From Streptomonospora mangrovi (GTDB lineage: Bacteria > Actinomycetota > Actinomycetes > Streptosporangiales > Streptosporangiaceae): a stretch of DNA of 59,376 nucleotides. Position numbers and translations under genes: made by a program. Of the stretch, positions 28,665 through 38,852 are shown piece by piece (position 1 is the first letter of the stretch; every line of letters begins with the position of its first letter). The notes below the pieces were generated by a model. That model was given only the letters and a program-made list of their open reading frames with translations. It was not told the origin of the DNA and ran no database searches. The stretch is from positions 1-59,376 of the forward strand of contig NZ_JAJAQC010000049.1 in NCBI RefSeq assembly GCF_027604915.1. The letters are read 5' to 3'.

Positions 28665-28690
28665 CGCGCGCGGCCCCCGGGCCGCGCGCG
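28665..28690 (+). terminator. Terminator after acnA
   Basis: CGCGCGCGGCC (28665–28675) pairs perfectly with GGCCGCGCGCG (28680–28690) around a CCCG loop. It lies 49 nt after the acnA stop. There is no T-run. Confidence 0.75.
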
Positions 28691-28860
28691 GTGCCCAGCG
28701 GGGCCGCCGTCGTCCGGCCGGACGACGGCGGCCCCGCGCCGTCGGCGCCCCCACCAGGGGGCCCGGCGGCCACCCCCGCGCACCGCGTGTTCCGACCCGG
28801 TGCTCGCGGGGCGTATAGTCCTGATCCCGTAGAGCATGGGGCGAGTCGGAAACGGTGCGT

Positions 28861-31419
<2,559 letters not shown>

Positions 31420-31501
31420 GGCGGTCGGCAGGGCTCGGCGGTGTTCCCGGGGCCGAAGTCCGCACGCGCGCCGCGCCCGGTCATGAAGGCCCCCACACGC
31501 A

Positions 31502-31536
31502 CCGCGCCCGGCCGGGGTGAACCCGGCCGGGCGCGG
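31502..31536. terminator. 15-bp bidirectional terminator
   Basis: CCGCGCCCGGCCGGG (31502–31516) pairs perfectly with CCCGGCCGGGCGCGG (31522–31536) around GTGAA, between the convergent kinase and lipoprotein genes. Confidence 0.8.
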
Positions 31537-31576
31537 AAGGGCCGGCCCTCGCGGGCCGGCGCGGTGGACGCGGGGA

Positions 31577-32044
31577 CTAGCGGGCCGCGCCCGACAGGCT
31601 GCCGGTGGTCTGGCCGGCGGGGTCGTAGATGACGCAGAGGATCTCGCGGTCGTCCATGGACTCCCACGACTCCTGGGTGGGGTGCAGCATGTCCATGTCC
31701 AGCTCGGACTCCATGTAGGGCATGCCCACGAAGCTCTCGAACTCCGACACGCAGGTCTCCTCGGCCTGGGTCGCCACGGCCTCGTCGCCGGGGTAGTCGC
31801 CGTCCTCCATCATGACGCTGGCGAAGACCTCGGACTCGTGCGGCTGACTGCACTCGGCGGTCTCGATCTCGGAGATCTCGGTCATGCCCAGGGGCTCGGC
31901 CAGGCAGTCGCCGACCTCGAGGGTGAACACGTTGCCCTGGAGGCTGGCCAGCAGCCCGCAGCCCGACAGGGTCAGGCCGGCGGCGGCGACGGCGGCGGTG
32001 GCGGCGACCCGAACGATACGCGGGCGCATGGTCGTCGTAGGCAT
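31577..32044 (-). CDS. Septum-formation domain lipoprotein
   Basis: A 155-residue secreted lipoprotein starting MPTTTMRPRIVRVAATAAV with GGAG upstream. The lipobox is TLSGC with lipidated Cys29. The mature part matches the 'septum formation' family: VGDCLAEP, ECSQPHESEVFASVMM, GDYPGDEAVATQAEETCVSEF and the closing DDREILCVIYDP. Its four cysteines beyond the lipid Cys (in VGDCL, AECSQ, EETCVSE and ILCVIY) probably form two disulfides outside the cell. Despite its family name, a direct role in septation is not well established. It is divergent from the molybdoenzyme. Confidence 0.88.
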   Translation of the reverse strand: MPTTTMRPRIVRVAATAAVAAAGLTLSGCGLLASLQGNVFTLEVGDCLAEPLGMTEISEIETAECSQPHESEVFASVMMEDGDYPGDEAVATQAEETCVSEFESFVGMPYMESELDMDMLHPTQESWESMDDREILCVIYDPAGQTTGSLSGAAR

Positions 32045-32430
32045 GGTTTCTCCGTCTGTTCTTCGTTCCAAGGGGATGGGCTCCAGGCGTCCAGACCGCA
32101 AGGGATGGCCGAGCGATGCGTCCGTCTCGATACCGCGGGGGCAGCGGCCTGGGGGGCACCGCGGTCAGGGGTGCGGTCCGCGTCCGAGGTCGCTGTGATC
32201 TTGGGACGCCGCCCGGGTCGGCTTGGTTCCACAAACTTCGGAAAGCGCCCATGTCAGACGTCACCCTGGCCACACTCGGCCACCACCCGCCGGAGCGGCG
32301 GAGGTGGGGAGGCCGCCGAGGGCGGTGGCGGAGGCGGTGGGGGGCGGTCCCGGGAAGCCGTGCGCTGGTCCGCGTCGCGTATCCGTGACAGGATCCAGAT
32401 GCCCCGGACCGGCGGCTGTGGAGGAGGGGC
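32045..32430. other. 386-nt divergent intergenic region, G-rich
   Basis: No supported gene. Bases about 32303–32346 on the + strand are a G-rich run of GGTGG/GGCGG words with G-quadruplex potential. The only AT-leaning word is near 32225 (TTGGTTCCACAAACTTCGG). No clear operator was found. Confidence 0.5.
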
Positions 32431-34158
32431 GTGTCCGACAACCAGCCCGACCACCCGCCCCACGGCAGCGCGCCGCAGGGTGCCCCCGGCGCGCGCATCC
32501 CTGTGCCCGGCCGCGTCGGCGCCCTCAGCGGCGTCGTGGCCGCCGGGGCCGCCCTGGGCGCCGGTGAACTCCTCGGCGCGCTGATCCACCCGCAGGCCGC
32601 CCCGCTGATCGCGGTGGGCGGCGCGGTCGTCGACCTCACCCCGCTGCCGCTGGTGGAGTTCGCGATCCGGACGGTCGGCGAGGCCGACCGGCCGCTGCTC
32701 ATCGCCGGGACCGCGGTGCTGCTCGCCGCGCTGGCCGCCTGGATCGGCGCGGCGGCGCTGCGTCGGCCCTGGACGGGCGACGCGGGCATGGCGGCGCTGG
32801 CGGCGGTCGGCGCGGCCGCCGCGCTCACCCGGCCCGAGGCCGGACCGCTCTTCGCCGCCCCGGCGCTGGTGGGCGGTGCGGTCGCCGCCTCGGTGCTGCG
32901 GGTGCTCCTGGCGGCGGCCCGCCCGCGACCGGCGGCCGAGTCCGCACCGGCTACCGGCGCCGGTGAAAGCTCAGCGCCCGCCGCACCCGCCGAGAGGACG
33001 GCCGCGCCGCCTCCCGGGGCCGGCGGTCCACCTGTGTCGGCCGTCCCCGCCTCGGCCGCCCCGGCCTCCGGCTTCGACCGGCGGCGGTTCGCCGCGCTGG
33101 GCGCGACCGCCGCCGTGCTCTCGGCGGGTGCGGCGGCGGGCGGGCGGCTCTACGCCGCACGGCGCCCGGCGGCGGGGGAGCAGGCCCGCGCCATCCGGCT
33201 GCCCCGCCCCGACTCCCCGGCCCCGCCGCTGCCCGACGGCGCCGAACTGGACATCGACGGCGTGGCGCCCTTCTACACACCCGTCGAGGACTTCTACACC
33301 ATCCACACCGCGCTGGTGGTGCCCCAGGTCGACGCCGCGCGCTGGCGGCTGCGCGTCCACGGCCGGGGCGTGCGCCCGCGCGAGTACACCTACGCCCAAC
33401 TGCTGGACCGCTCGGACCTGATTGAGCGCGACATCACCCTGGCGTGCGTGTCCAACCAGGTCGGCGGCGACCTGGTGGGCAACGCCCGCTGGATCGGCGT
33501 GCCGCTGGCGGCGGTGCTGCGCGAGGCGGGAGTGCGCCCGCCCGGTGAGGGCGGCCCCGCCGACCAGCTCGTGGCGCGCTCGGCGGACGGCATGACCATC
33601 GGCACGCCGGTGGCCGACCTGCTCGACGGCCGCGACGCCATGCTGGCCCTGGGCATGAACGGCCGCCCGCTCACCGCCGAGCACGGTTTTCCCGTCCGCA
33701 TGGTGGTTCCCGGCCTCTACGGGTATGTCTCGGCGTGCAAGTGGATCACCGAGATGGAGCTGACGACATTCGCCGCCTTCGACGCCTACTGGGTCCCCCG
33801 GGGCTGGTCCGCGCGCGGGCCGATCAAGACCCAGTCGCGCATCGACACCCCGCGCGCGGGCGCCTCGCTCGGCGCGGGCACCGTTGCCGTGGCCGGTGTG
33901 GCCTGGGCGCAGAACACCGGTGTGGACCGGGTCGAGGTGCGCGTCGACGACGGCCCGTGGCGCCCGGCGCGCCTGGCCGAGGAGGACACCGCCGACACCT
34001 GGCGCCAGTGGGTGCTGGAGTGGGCGGCCCGCCCCGGCCGGCACCGGCTGAGCGTGCGGGCGCGCGACCGCGACGGCCGGTGGCAGACCGCCCAGGAGGC
34101 GCCGCCGGCGCCCGACGGGGCGAGCGGCCACCACACCGTCGAGGTGACCGTGGCCTGA
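32431..34158 (+). CDS. Membrane-bound molybdopterin-dependent oxidoreductase (sulfite oxidase family)
   Basis: A 575-residue protein with GGAGGAGG-like binding site before the GTG. Residues about 30–175 form four or five membrane helices. A variable linker leads to DRRRFAALGATAAV at about 216, an internal twin-arginine-like motif and hydrophobic helix. The sulfite oxidase-type molybdopterin domain follows, with Cys339 as the expected molybdenum ligand (TLACVSNQVGGDLVGN) and RMVVPGLYGYVSACKW. A C-terminal Mo-co dimerisation, Ig-like domain ends the chain. The catalytic part probably faces outward. The substrate is unknown; no b-type cytochrome partner is adjacent. Confidence 0.9.
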   Translation: MSDNQPDHPPHGSAPQGAPGARIPVPGRVGALSGVVAAGAALGAGELLGALIHPQAAPLIAVGGAVVDLTPLPLVEFAIRTVGEADRPLLIAGTAVLLAALAAWIGAAALRRPWTGDAGMAALAAVGAAAALTRPEAGPLFAAPALVGGAVAASVLRVLLAAARPRPAAESAPATGAGESSAPAAPAERTAAPPPGAGGPPVSAVPASAAPASGFDRRRFAALGATAAVLSAGAAAGGRLYAARRPAAGEQARAIRLPRPDSPAPPLPDGAELDIDGVAPFYTPVEDFYTIHTALVVPQVDAARWRLRVHGRGVRPREYTYAQLLDRSDLIERDITLACVSNQVGGDLVGNARWIGVPLAAVLREAGVRPPGEGGPADQLVARSADGMTIGTPVADLLDGRDAMLALGMNGRPLTAEHGFPVRMVVPGLYGYVSACKWITEMELTTFAAFDAYWVPRGWSARGPIKTQSRIDTPRAGASLGAGTVAVAGVAWAQNTGVDRVEVRVDDGPWRPARLAEEDTADTWRQWVLEWAARPGRHRLSVRARDRDGRWQTAQEAPPAPDGASGHHTVEVTVA

Positions 34159-34313
34159 CCTCGGCGGAATGCCTCCCGCGCGGCGCCGGGTGTTTGACGG
34201 CGCCCTGTTCGGGACAGCTTGAACGTCCAGGACCGGCCGCACGGCCGGAGCACGGCCCCGCCGCGCCCCGTGGCGGGCACCAACCGTAACCGAGTCTCAA
34301 CGAGGAGCACCCG

Positions 34314-34628
34314 ATGCCCGACACCTCCCTCAACGTCCTGCGCCGCCTCGTGGCCGCCGGCGCCATCGCCCTGACCGCCTCGTTCGCGCTGACCGCCTGC
34401 AACGACGACGACGGCGACGACGGCGAGGAGACCGTCCAGGAGGAGGACGGCGGCGACCAGCAGGACGACCAGGACGACATGGACGACCAGCAAAACGATC
34501 AGGACGATCAGGACGACCAGCAGGACGGCCAGGACGACCAGCAGGACGGCCAGGACGACCAGGACGACCAGCAGGACGACCAGAACGACACCGACGACCA
34601 GAACGACCAGCAGGACGACAACAACTAG
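34314..34628 (+). CDS. Lipoprotein with Asp/Gln-only repetitive tail
   Basis: A 104-residue precursor with GAGGAGC upstream. Signal peptide MPDTSLNVLRRLVAAGAIAL ends in the lipobox LTAC, with lipidated Cys29. The 75 residues that follow are almost wholly Asp, Gln, Asn, Gly and Glu, in imperfect DDQ/DDQQDGQ repeats, with only one Val, two Thr and one Met. The mature protein is therefore very acidic and disordered, held on the outer face of the membrane. It might bind cations or act as a spacer; no family was recognised. The frame keeps G/C third positions, so the gene is real. Confidence 0.8.
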   Translation: MPDTSLNVLRRLVAAGAIALTASFALTACNDDDGDDGEETVQEEDGGDQQDDQDDMDDQQNDQDDQDDQQDGQDDQQDGQDDQDDQQDDQNDTDDQNDQQDDNN

Positions 34629-34686
34629 CCGCTGCCGCTTCCGCCACCCGGCCCCCGACCGGCCGGTCGCAGTGCCCTGCCGTCCC

Positions 34687-34713
34687 GACCGGCGCCCCGC
34701 GCGGGCGCCGGTC
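34687..34713. terminator. Bidirectional terminator
   Basis: GACCGGCGCCC (34687–34697) pairs perfectly with GGGCGCCGGTC (34703–34713). It lies between the convergent genes ending at 34628 and 34712 and overlaps the last codon of the latter. Confidence 0.7.
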
Positions 34714-35284
34714 AGCCGTTGTCCAGGATGATCCCGGCGTGCTCGCGCGGGCGGTGCGCGGCGTAGAACGCGTCCTCCTGGCGCGCCCACTCCTGCCGGT
34801 GCGGCGCGTAGGCGGCGGCGTCCCAGCGGGCGTCCAGGCGCCGCCCCCGCAGCGCGGGCGGCGCCTGCACCCAGGCCAGCTCCGCCAGGTAGGGCCGCAG
34901 TTGGGCCGCGCCCGACCCGCAGCCCTCGATCACCAGCTCGCCGCGCACCGGCGTGGTGCGCCATTCCCCGAAGGCGCCGCGCGCCCAGTCGTAGGCCCGC
35001 CAGCGGGGGTCGGCCCCGCGCGCCAGCGGCTCCAGCACCCACTCCCGCACCAGCGGCACCACCGCCGCCAGCCCCGACCACCCCGGGTAGAGGTCGTCCA
35101 GGTGCAGCAGGGGGCAGCCCGCCTCCTCGGCGACGCGCCGGGCCAGCGTGGTCTTGCCCGCGCCCGATCGCCCCTCGACCGCCAGCACCCGCACCCGTCC
35201 GGCGCGGGCCGGCGCGCGGCGCAGCGCCGCCACGGCCCGCCGGGGCCAGTCGGGGGCGGCGGTGGACAGGGTGAGCACGGGCAC
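34712..35284 (-). CDS. P-loop nucleoside/uridine kinase-like protein
   Basis: About 190 residues if the GTG at 35284 is the start (MPVLTLSTAAPDWPRRA); the frame is open a little further and the start is uncertain. The Walker A motif is VEGRSGAGKTTLA, and LLHLDDLYPGWSG is the Asp-rich region of uridine-kinase-like enzymes. ELVIEGCGSGAAQLRPYLAE is the third typical segment. It should phosphorylate a small hydroxyl substrate using ATP in the cytoplasm, but the substrate cannot be named. It is divergent from the ROK regulator. Confidence 0.8.
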   Translation of the reverse strand: MPVLTLSTAAPDWPRRAVAALRRAPARAGRVRVLAVEGRSGAGKTTLARRVAEEAGCPLLHLDDLYPGWSGLAAVVPLVREWVLEPLARGADPRWRAYDWARGAFGEWRTTPVRGELVIEGCGSGAAQLRPYLAELAWVQAPPALRGRRLDARWDAAAYAPHRQEWARQEDAFYAAHRPREHAGIILDNG

Positions 35285-35320
35285 GCGGGGCAGGCTACCC
35301 GGGCCGCGCCGCCGTGCCTG

Positions 35321-35337
35321 TGCTGAATTCAATTCTT
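35321..35337 (+). promoter_or_regulatory. Possible ROK operator/promoter word
   Basis: TGAATTCAATTCTTGTAAG near 35323 is AT-rich and contains TGAATTCAA, whose complement TTGAATTCA resembles the TTGAATGAA arm found before xylF (7 of 9). It lies about 65–80 nt before the rok gene. It may be an autoregulatory site. Confidence 0.3.
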
Positions 35338-35400
35338 GTAAGCTCGCTTCCACCAGCGGCGCGAGGCTTCAGGGCGGGTTTCACGGGAGGAGACGGACCG

Positions 35401-36570
35401 GTGACCGATGTGGAGGTGACTCCGGGGTCCCAGGCGGCGCTGCGGCGGGCCAACCAGCAGCGGGTGGTCGACGCGCTGCGCAGCGGCGGCACGCTGACCC
35501 AGGCGGAGATCGCGCGGGGCACCGGGCTGTCGCCGGCCAGCGTCTCCAACATCGTACGTAACCTGCGCGCGGCCGGCACGGTGTCGGTGCGCGAGACCTC
35601 CTCCAACGGCCGCCGCGCCCGCGCGGTCACCCTCATCCGCCCGCCCGGCGCCGTGGTCGCCGTCGACTTCACCCTGACCGCCATCACCGCCGCCCTGGGC
35701 GACAGCGAGGGCGGGGTGCTCGCGCGCGAGGCCATCGCCTACGACGTGGCCGGCGACCCCGAGCGCGGGGTGCGGCGCGCGGTGTGGCTGGTGGAGACCC
35801 TGCTGGGCCGGGTGCGGGTGGACCGCCGCACCGTGGTGGCGGCCACGGCCGCGGTGCCCGGCCCCGTCGACCTCGCCACCGGCGAGATCGGCGCCATCAC
35901 CTGCATGCCGCGCTGGGCCGGGTTCCGCCCGGGCGCGGCGCTGGGCCTGCGCCTGGGCGTGCCGGTCACCGCCGAGAACGACGCCAACCTGTGCGCGCTG
36001 GCGGAGATGGCCGACGGCGCCGGTCAGGGCCGCGAGCACGTCATCTACGTGCGGCTGGGCCAGGGCGTGGGAGCCGGGATCGTGGTCGGCGGCGCGCTGT
36101 TCCGCGGCGCCGGGGGCACGGCCGGCGAGATCGGGCACATCGGCCTGGACGAGCGCGGCCAGGTGTGCCGCTGCGGCAACCGCGGCTGCCTGGAGACCGT
36201 GCTGGGGGCGCCCTACCTGCTGGACATGCTGCCCCACCAGGGCGAGGGCGCGCCGGCGAGCGTGGCCGAGCTGGTCGCCGCGGCCGAGAAGGGCGACCCC
36301 GGCTGCCGGCGCATCGTGGCCGAGGCGGGCTCGGCGCTGGGCCGGGCGCTGGGGGTGCTGGCCAACACGTTCAACCCCGAGCTGGTCCTGCTGGGCGGGG
36401 AGCTGACCGGGGCGGGCGAGGCCCTGCTGGAGCCGGTGCGGCGCTCCATGGAGCTGGGCACCCTGGGCAGCGCGCTGGAGCGGCTGCGCATCGAGCGCGG
36501 CCGGTTGGGCGACGAGGCGGCCCTGCGGGGCGCGTTGCTGCTGGCCGCGAAGGCCGCCGCGAACATTTAG
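35401..36570 (+). CDS. ROK-family transcriptional repressor (Rok7B7-like)
   Basis: A 389-residue regulator with GGGAGG 10 nt before the GTG. The N-terminal winged helix-turn-helix covers about 15–75 (LTQAEIARGTGLSPASVSNI). The sugar-kinase-like domain has ENDANLCALAE and the zinc-binding GHIGLDERGQVCRCGNRGCL. It sits directly before a xylose-type ABC transporter, as Rok7B7 (SCO6008) does in S. coelicolor, where it represses xylFGH and influences carbon control and antibiotic production. A sugar or sugar phosphate is the likely effector. Confidence 0.9.
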   Translation: MTDVEVTPGSQAALRRANQQRVVDALRSGGTLTQAEIARGTGLSPASVSNIVRNLRAAGTVSVRETSSNGRRARAVTLIRPPGAVVAVDFTLTAITAALGDSEGGVLAREAIAYDVAGDPERGVRRAVWLVETLLGRVRVDRRTVVAATAAVPGPVDLATGEIGAITCMPRWAGFRPGAALGLRLGVPVTAENDANLCALAEMADGAGQGREHVIYVRLGQGVGAGIVVGGALFRGAGGTAGEIGHIGLDERGQVCRCGNRGCLETVLGAPYLLDMLPHQGEGAPASVAELVAAAEKGDPGCRRIVAEAGSALGRALGVLANTFNPELVLLGGELTGAGEALLEPVRRSMELGTLGSALERLRIERGRLGDEAALRGALLLAAKAAANI

Positions 36571-36649
36571 CGCCAAAGGCGACATAACTCCCGAATGGCT
36601 CACCTTTCCCGGTGCTACCGCTGACCTGCGCCGTTATTGCGTTCACGGG

Positions 36650-36688
36650 TTGAATGAAGCCTCTGTGACGTTTCGGTTATTCGTTCAA
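36650..36688. promoter_or_regulatory. Inverted repeat, possible ROK operator before xylF
   Basis: TTGAATGAA (36650–36658) and TTCGTTCAA (36680–36688) are inverted copies with one mismatch, centred 30 bp apart, about three helical turns. They lie in an AT-richer part of the rok–xylF gap, followed by TTGACG (36692) as a possible -35 box. Confidence 0.5.
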
Positions 36689-36813
36689 GGCTTGACGGCA
36701 AGCTGGTGGCGGGGTTTGACTTCCCGCATCGGCCCACCGAGTGACCCGGCCCACACTGCGCGACCGGTGTCCCCCCACGTACGACTCGGTGGCCTCAGAG
36801 GAGGTCAAGTTCG

Positions 36814-37953
36814 TTGAACAAGCGAAGCGGATACGCGGGCCGCGCCGCGCTGGGCGCGGCGGCGGCACTGTCGGCGCTGACCCTGGTCGCCACCGGCTGC
36901 GGCGCCACCACCACCGGCACCGGTGAGGAGGGCGGCGACGCCAGCGTCGAGGAGGGCTTCAAGGTCGGCCTGCTGCTGCCGGAGTCCAAGACCGCCAGGT
37001 ACGAGGAGTTCGACAAGCCCCTCTTCGAGCAGGCGCTCCAGGAGCTGTGCGAGAACTGCGAACTGCTGTACCAGAACGCCGACCAGGAGACCTCCAAGCA
37101 GCAGTCCCAGGCCGAGGCCATGCTCACCGACGGCGTGGACGTGCTCGTGCTCGACGCCGTGGACTCCGAGGCCGCCGCCGGGATCGTCAACAACGCCCAG
37201 AGCCAGGGCGTGCCCGTCGTGGCCTACGACCGGCTCGCCGAGGGCGGCGTGGACTACTACGTCTCCTTCGACAACCACCGCGTGGGCGAGGTCCAGGCCG
37301 AGGCCCTGCTGACGGCCCTGGAGGAGGAGGGCGGCAGCGGCGAGCCGCAGATCGTCATGATCAACGGCGCGCCCACCGACCCCAACGCCGGCGACTTCAA
37401 GGACGGCGCCCACGGGGTCTTCGAGGGCCAGGTCGAGATCGCCGCCGAGTACGACACCCCCGAGTGGTCGCCCGACCAGGCCCAGACCGAGATGGAGCAG
37501 GCCATCACCTCGGTGGGCGCCGACAACATCGACGGCGTCTACGTGGCCAACGACGGCATGGCCGCCGGCGTGGTCGCCGCCCTCAAGAGCGCCGGCGTGG
37601 ACGACCTCCCGCCCATCACCGGCCAGGACGCCGAGATCGCGGGCGTGCAGCGCATCATCTCCGGCGAGCAGTACATGACCGTCTACAAGGCGATCGAGCC
37701 CGAGGCGCGCACCGCCGCGGAGATGGCGGTGGCCGCCGCCACCGGCGAGGAGTACCAGGCCGGCGAGGGCGTGGAGCTGACCGAGGTCGAGGACAACGAC
37801 GGCAACACCATCCCCGCCGTGCTCATCGAGCCGGTGCCGGTGACCGTGGACGAGGTCCAGGACACCGTGGTGGCCGACGGGTTCTACACCGTCGAGGAGA
37901 TCTGCACCGAGGAGTACGCCGACACCGACTTCTGCCAGGACCAGGCGGAGTAG
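36814..37953 (+). CDS. xylF: Xylose-type ABC transporter substrate-binding lipoprotein
   Basis: A 379-residue periplasmic-binding protein of the ribose/xylose type. The TTG at 36814 has GAGGAGG 9 nt upstream. Signal peptide ends at VATGC (lipid Cys29). The mature protein has two sugar-binding lobes: FKVGLLLPESKTARYEEFDK, DVLVLDAVDSEAAAGIVNNA, VPVVAYDRLAEGG, GVYVANDGMAAGVVAALKSAG and PITGQDAEIAGVQRIISG. It resembles XylF and should deliver D-xylose or a similar sugar to XylGH. A hairpin follows, separating it from xylG. Confidence 0.92.
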   Translation: MNKRSGYAGRAALGAAAALSALTLVATGCGATTTGTGEEGGDASVEEGFKVGLLLPESKTARYEEFDKPLFEQALQELCENCELLYQNADQETSKQQSQAEAMLTDGVDVLVLDAVDSEAAAGIVNNAQSQGVPVVAYDRLAEGGVDYYVSFDNHRVGEVQAEALLTALEEEGGSGEPQIVMINGAPTDPNAGDFKDGAHGVFEGQVEIAAEYDTPEWSPDQAQTEMEQAITSVGADNIDGVYVANDGMAAGVVAALKSAGVDDLPPITGQDAEIAGVQRIISGEQYMTVYKAIEPEARTAAEMAVAAATGEEYQAGEGVELTEVEDNDGNTIPAVLIEPVPVTVDEVQDTVVADGFYTVEEICTEEYADTDFCQDQAE

Positions 37954-37971
37954 CCGGCCGCCGACACGCCG

Positions 37972-38002
37972 ACGGGCGCCGGTCCTGCACACCGGCGCCC
38001 GT
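37972..38002 (+). terminator. Intra-operon hairpin between xylF and xylG
   Basis: ACGGGCGCCGGT (37972–37983) pairs exactly with ACCGGCGCCCGT (37991–38002) around a 7-nt loop, 18 nt after the xylF stop. It probably acts as a partial terminator or an RNA-stabilising hairpin so that the binding protein is made in excess of the ATPase and permease. Confidence 0.75.
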
Positions 38003-38066
38003 TGCCGAGCGGGACACCACAAGCCACGCGACTCCCGTCGTGGACGGAAGCCTAAAGGACGCCACA

Positions 38067-38852
38067 TTGAGCACACCAGTCCTGGAACTGTCCGGGATAT
38101 CCAAGAGGTTCGGCGCCGTGCAGGCCCTCGACCAGGTCGACCTGCGGGTCGCACCCGGTGAGGTGGTCGCCCTGCTGGGCGACAACGGCGCCGGCAAGTC
38201 CACCCTCGTCAAGGTCATCGCCGGGGTGAACCCGGCCGACAGCGGCGACATCCTCTGGGAGGGCAAGCCGGTCTCCATCGGCCGGCCCGGCGACGCCCAG
38301 CGCCTGGGGATCGCCACCATCTACCAGGACCTCGCCCTGTGCGACAACCTCGACATCGTCGCCAACCTGTTCCTGGGCGTGGAGAAGTCGGCCGCCGGGA
38401 TCCTCAACGAGGTCGAGATGGAGCGGCGGGCGCTGAAGCTGCTGGACTCCCTGTCGGTGAAGATGCCGAGCCTGCGGGTCCCGGTCGCCTCGCTGTCGGG
38501 CGGCCAGCGCCAGATCATCGCCATCGCCCGCTCACTGCTGGGCGAGCCCAAGGTGGTCATGCTCGACGAGCCCACCGCCGCGCTGGGCGTGGCCCAGACC
38601 GCCCAGGTGCTCGACCTCATCGAGCGGCTGCGCGACCGCGGCCTGGGCGTGATCCTCATCAGCCACAACATGGCCGACGTGCGCGCCGTGGCCGACCGCG
38701 CCGTCGTCCTGCGCCTGGGGCGCAACGCCGGCGACTTCCCGGTGGAGGACACCAGCTACGAGGAGATCGTGGCGGCCATCACCGGTGCGGCCGACAATCC
38801 GGTCTCGCGGCGCTCCGGGCGCGCGTCGGTGGGTCGGACGGAGGAGGCGTGA
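38067..38852 (+). CDS. xylG: Xylose-type ABC transporter ATP-binding protein
   Basis: A 261-residue single-cassette ATPase; the TTG at 38067 follows AAAGGA by 7 nt. Walker A is LGDNGAGKSTLVKV, the Q-loop is IYQDLALCDNL, the signature is SLSGGQRQIIAIARSL, Walker B is VVMLDEPTAALG and the switch His is in LISHNMADV. Most sugar importers of this class (RbsA, XylG of E. coli) have two fused cassettes; this one has a single cassette, as in Streptomyces, and so must dimerise. The stop overlaps the xylH start by one base. Confidence 0.93.
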   Translation: MSTPVLELSGISKRFGAVQALDQVDLRVAPGEVVALLGDNGAGKSTLVKVIAGVNPADSGDILWEGKPVSIGRPGDAQRLGIATIYQDLALCDNLDIVANLFLGVEKSAAGILNEVEMERRALKLLDSLSVKMPSLRVPVASLSGGQRQIIAIARSLLGEPKVVMLDEPTAALGVAQTAQVLDLIERLRDRGLGVILISHNMADVRAVADRAVVLRLGRNAGDFPVEDTSYEEIVAAITGAADNPVSRRSGRASVGRTEEA

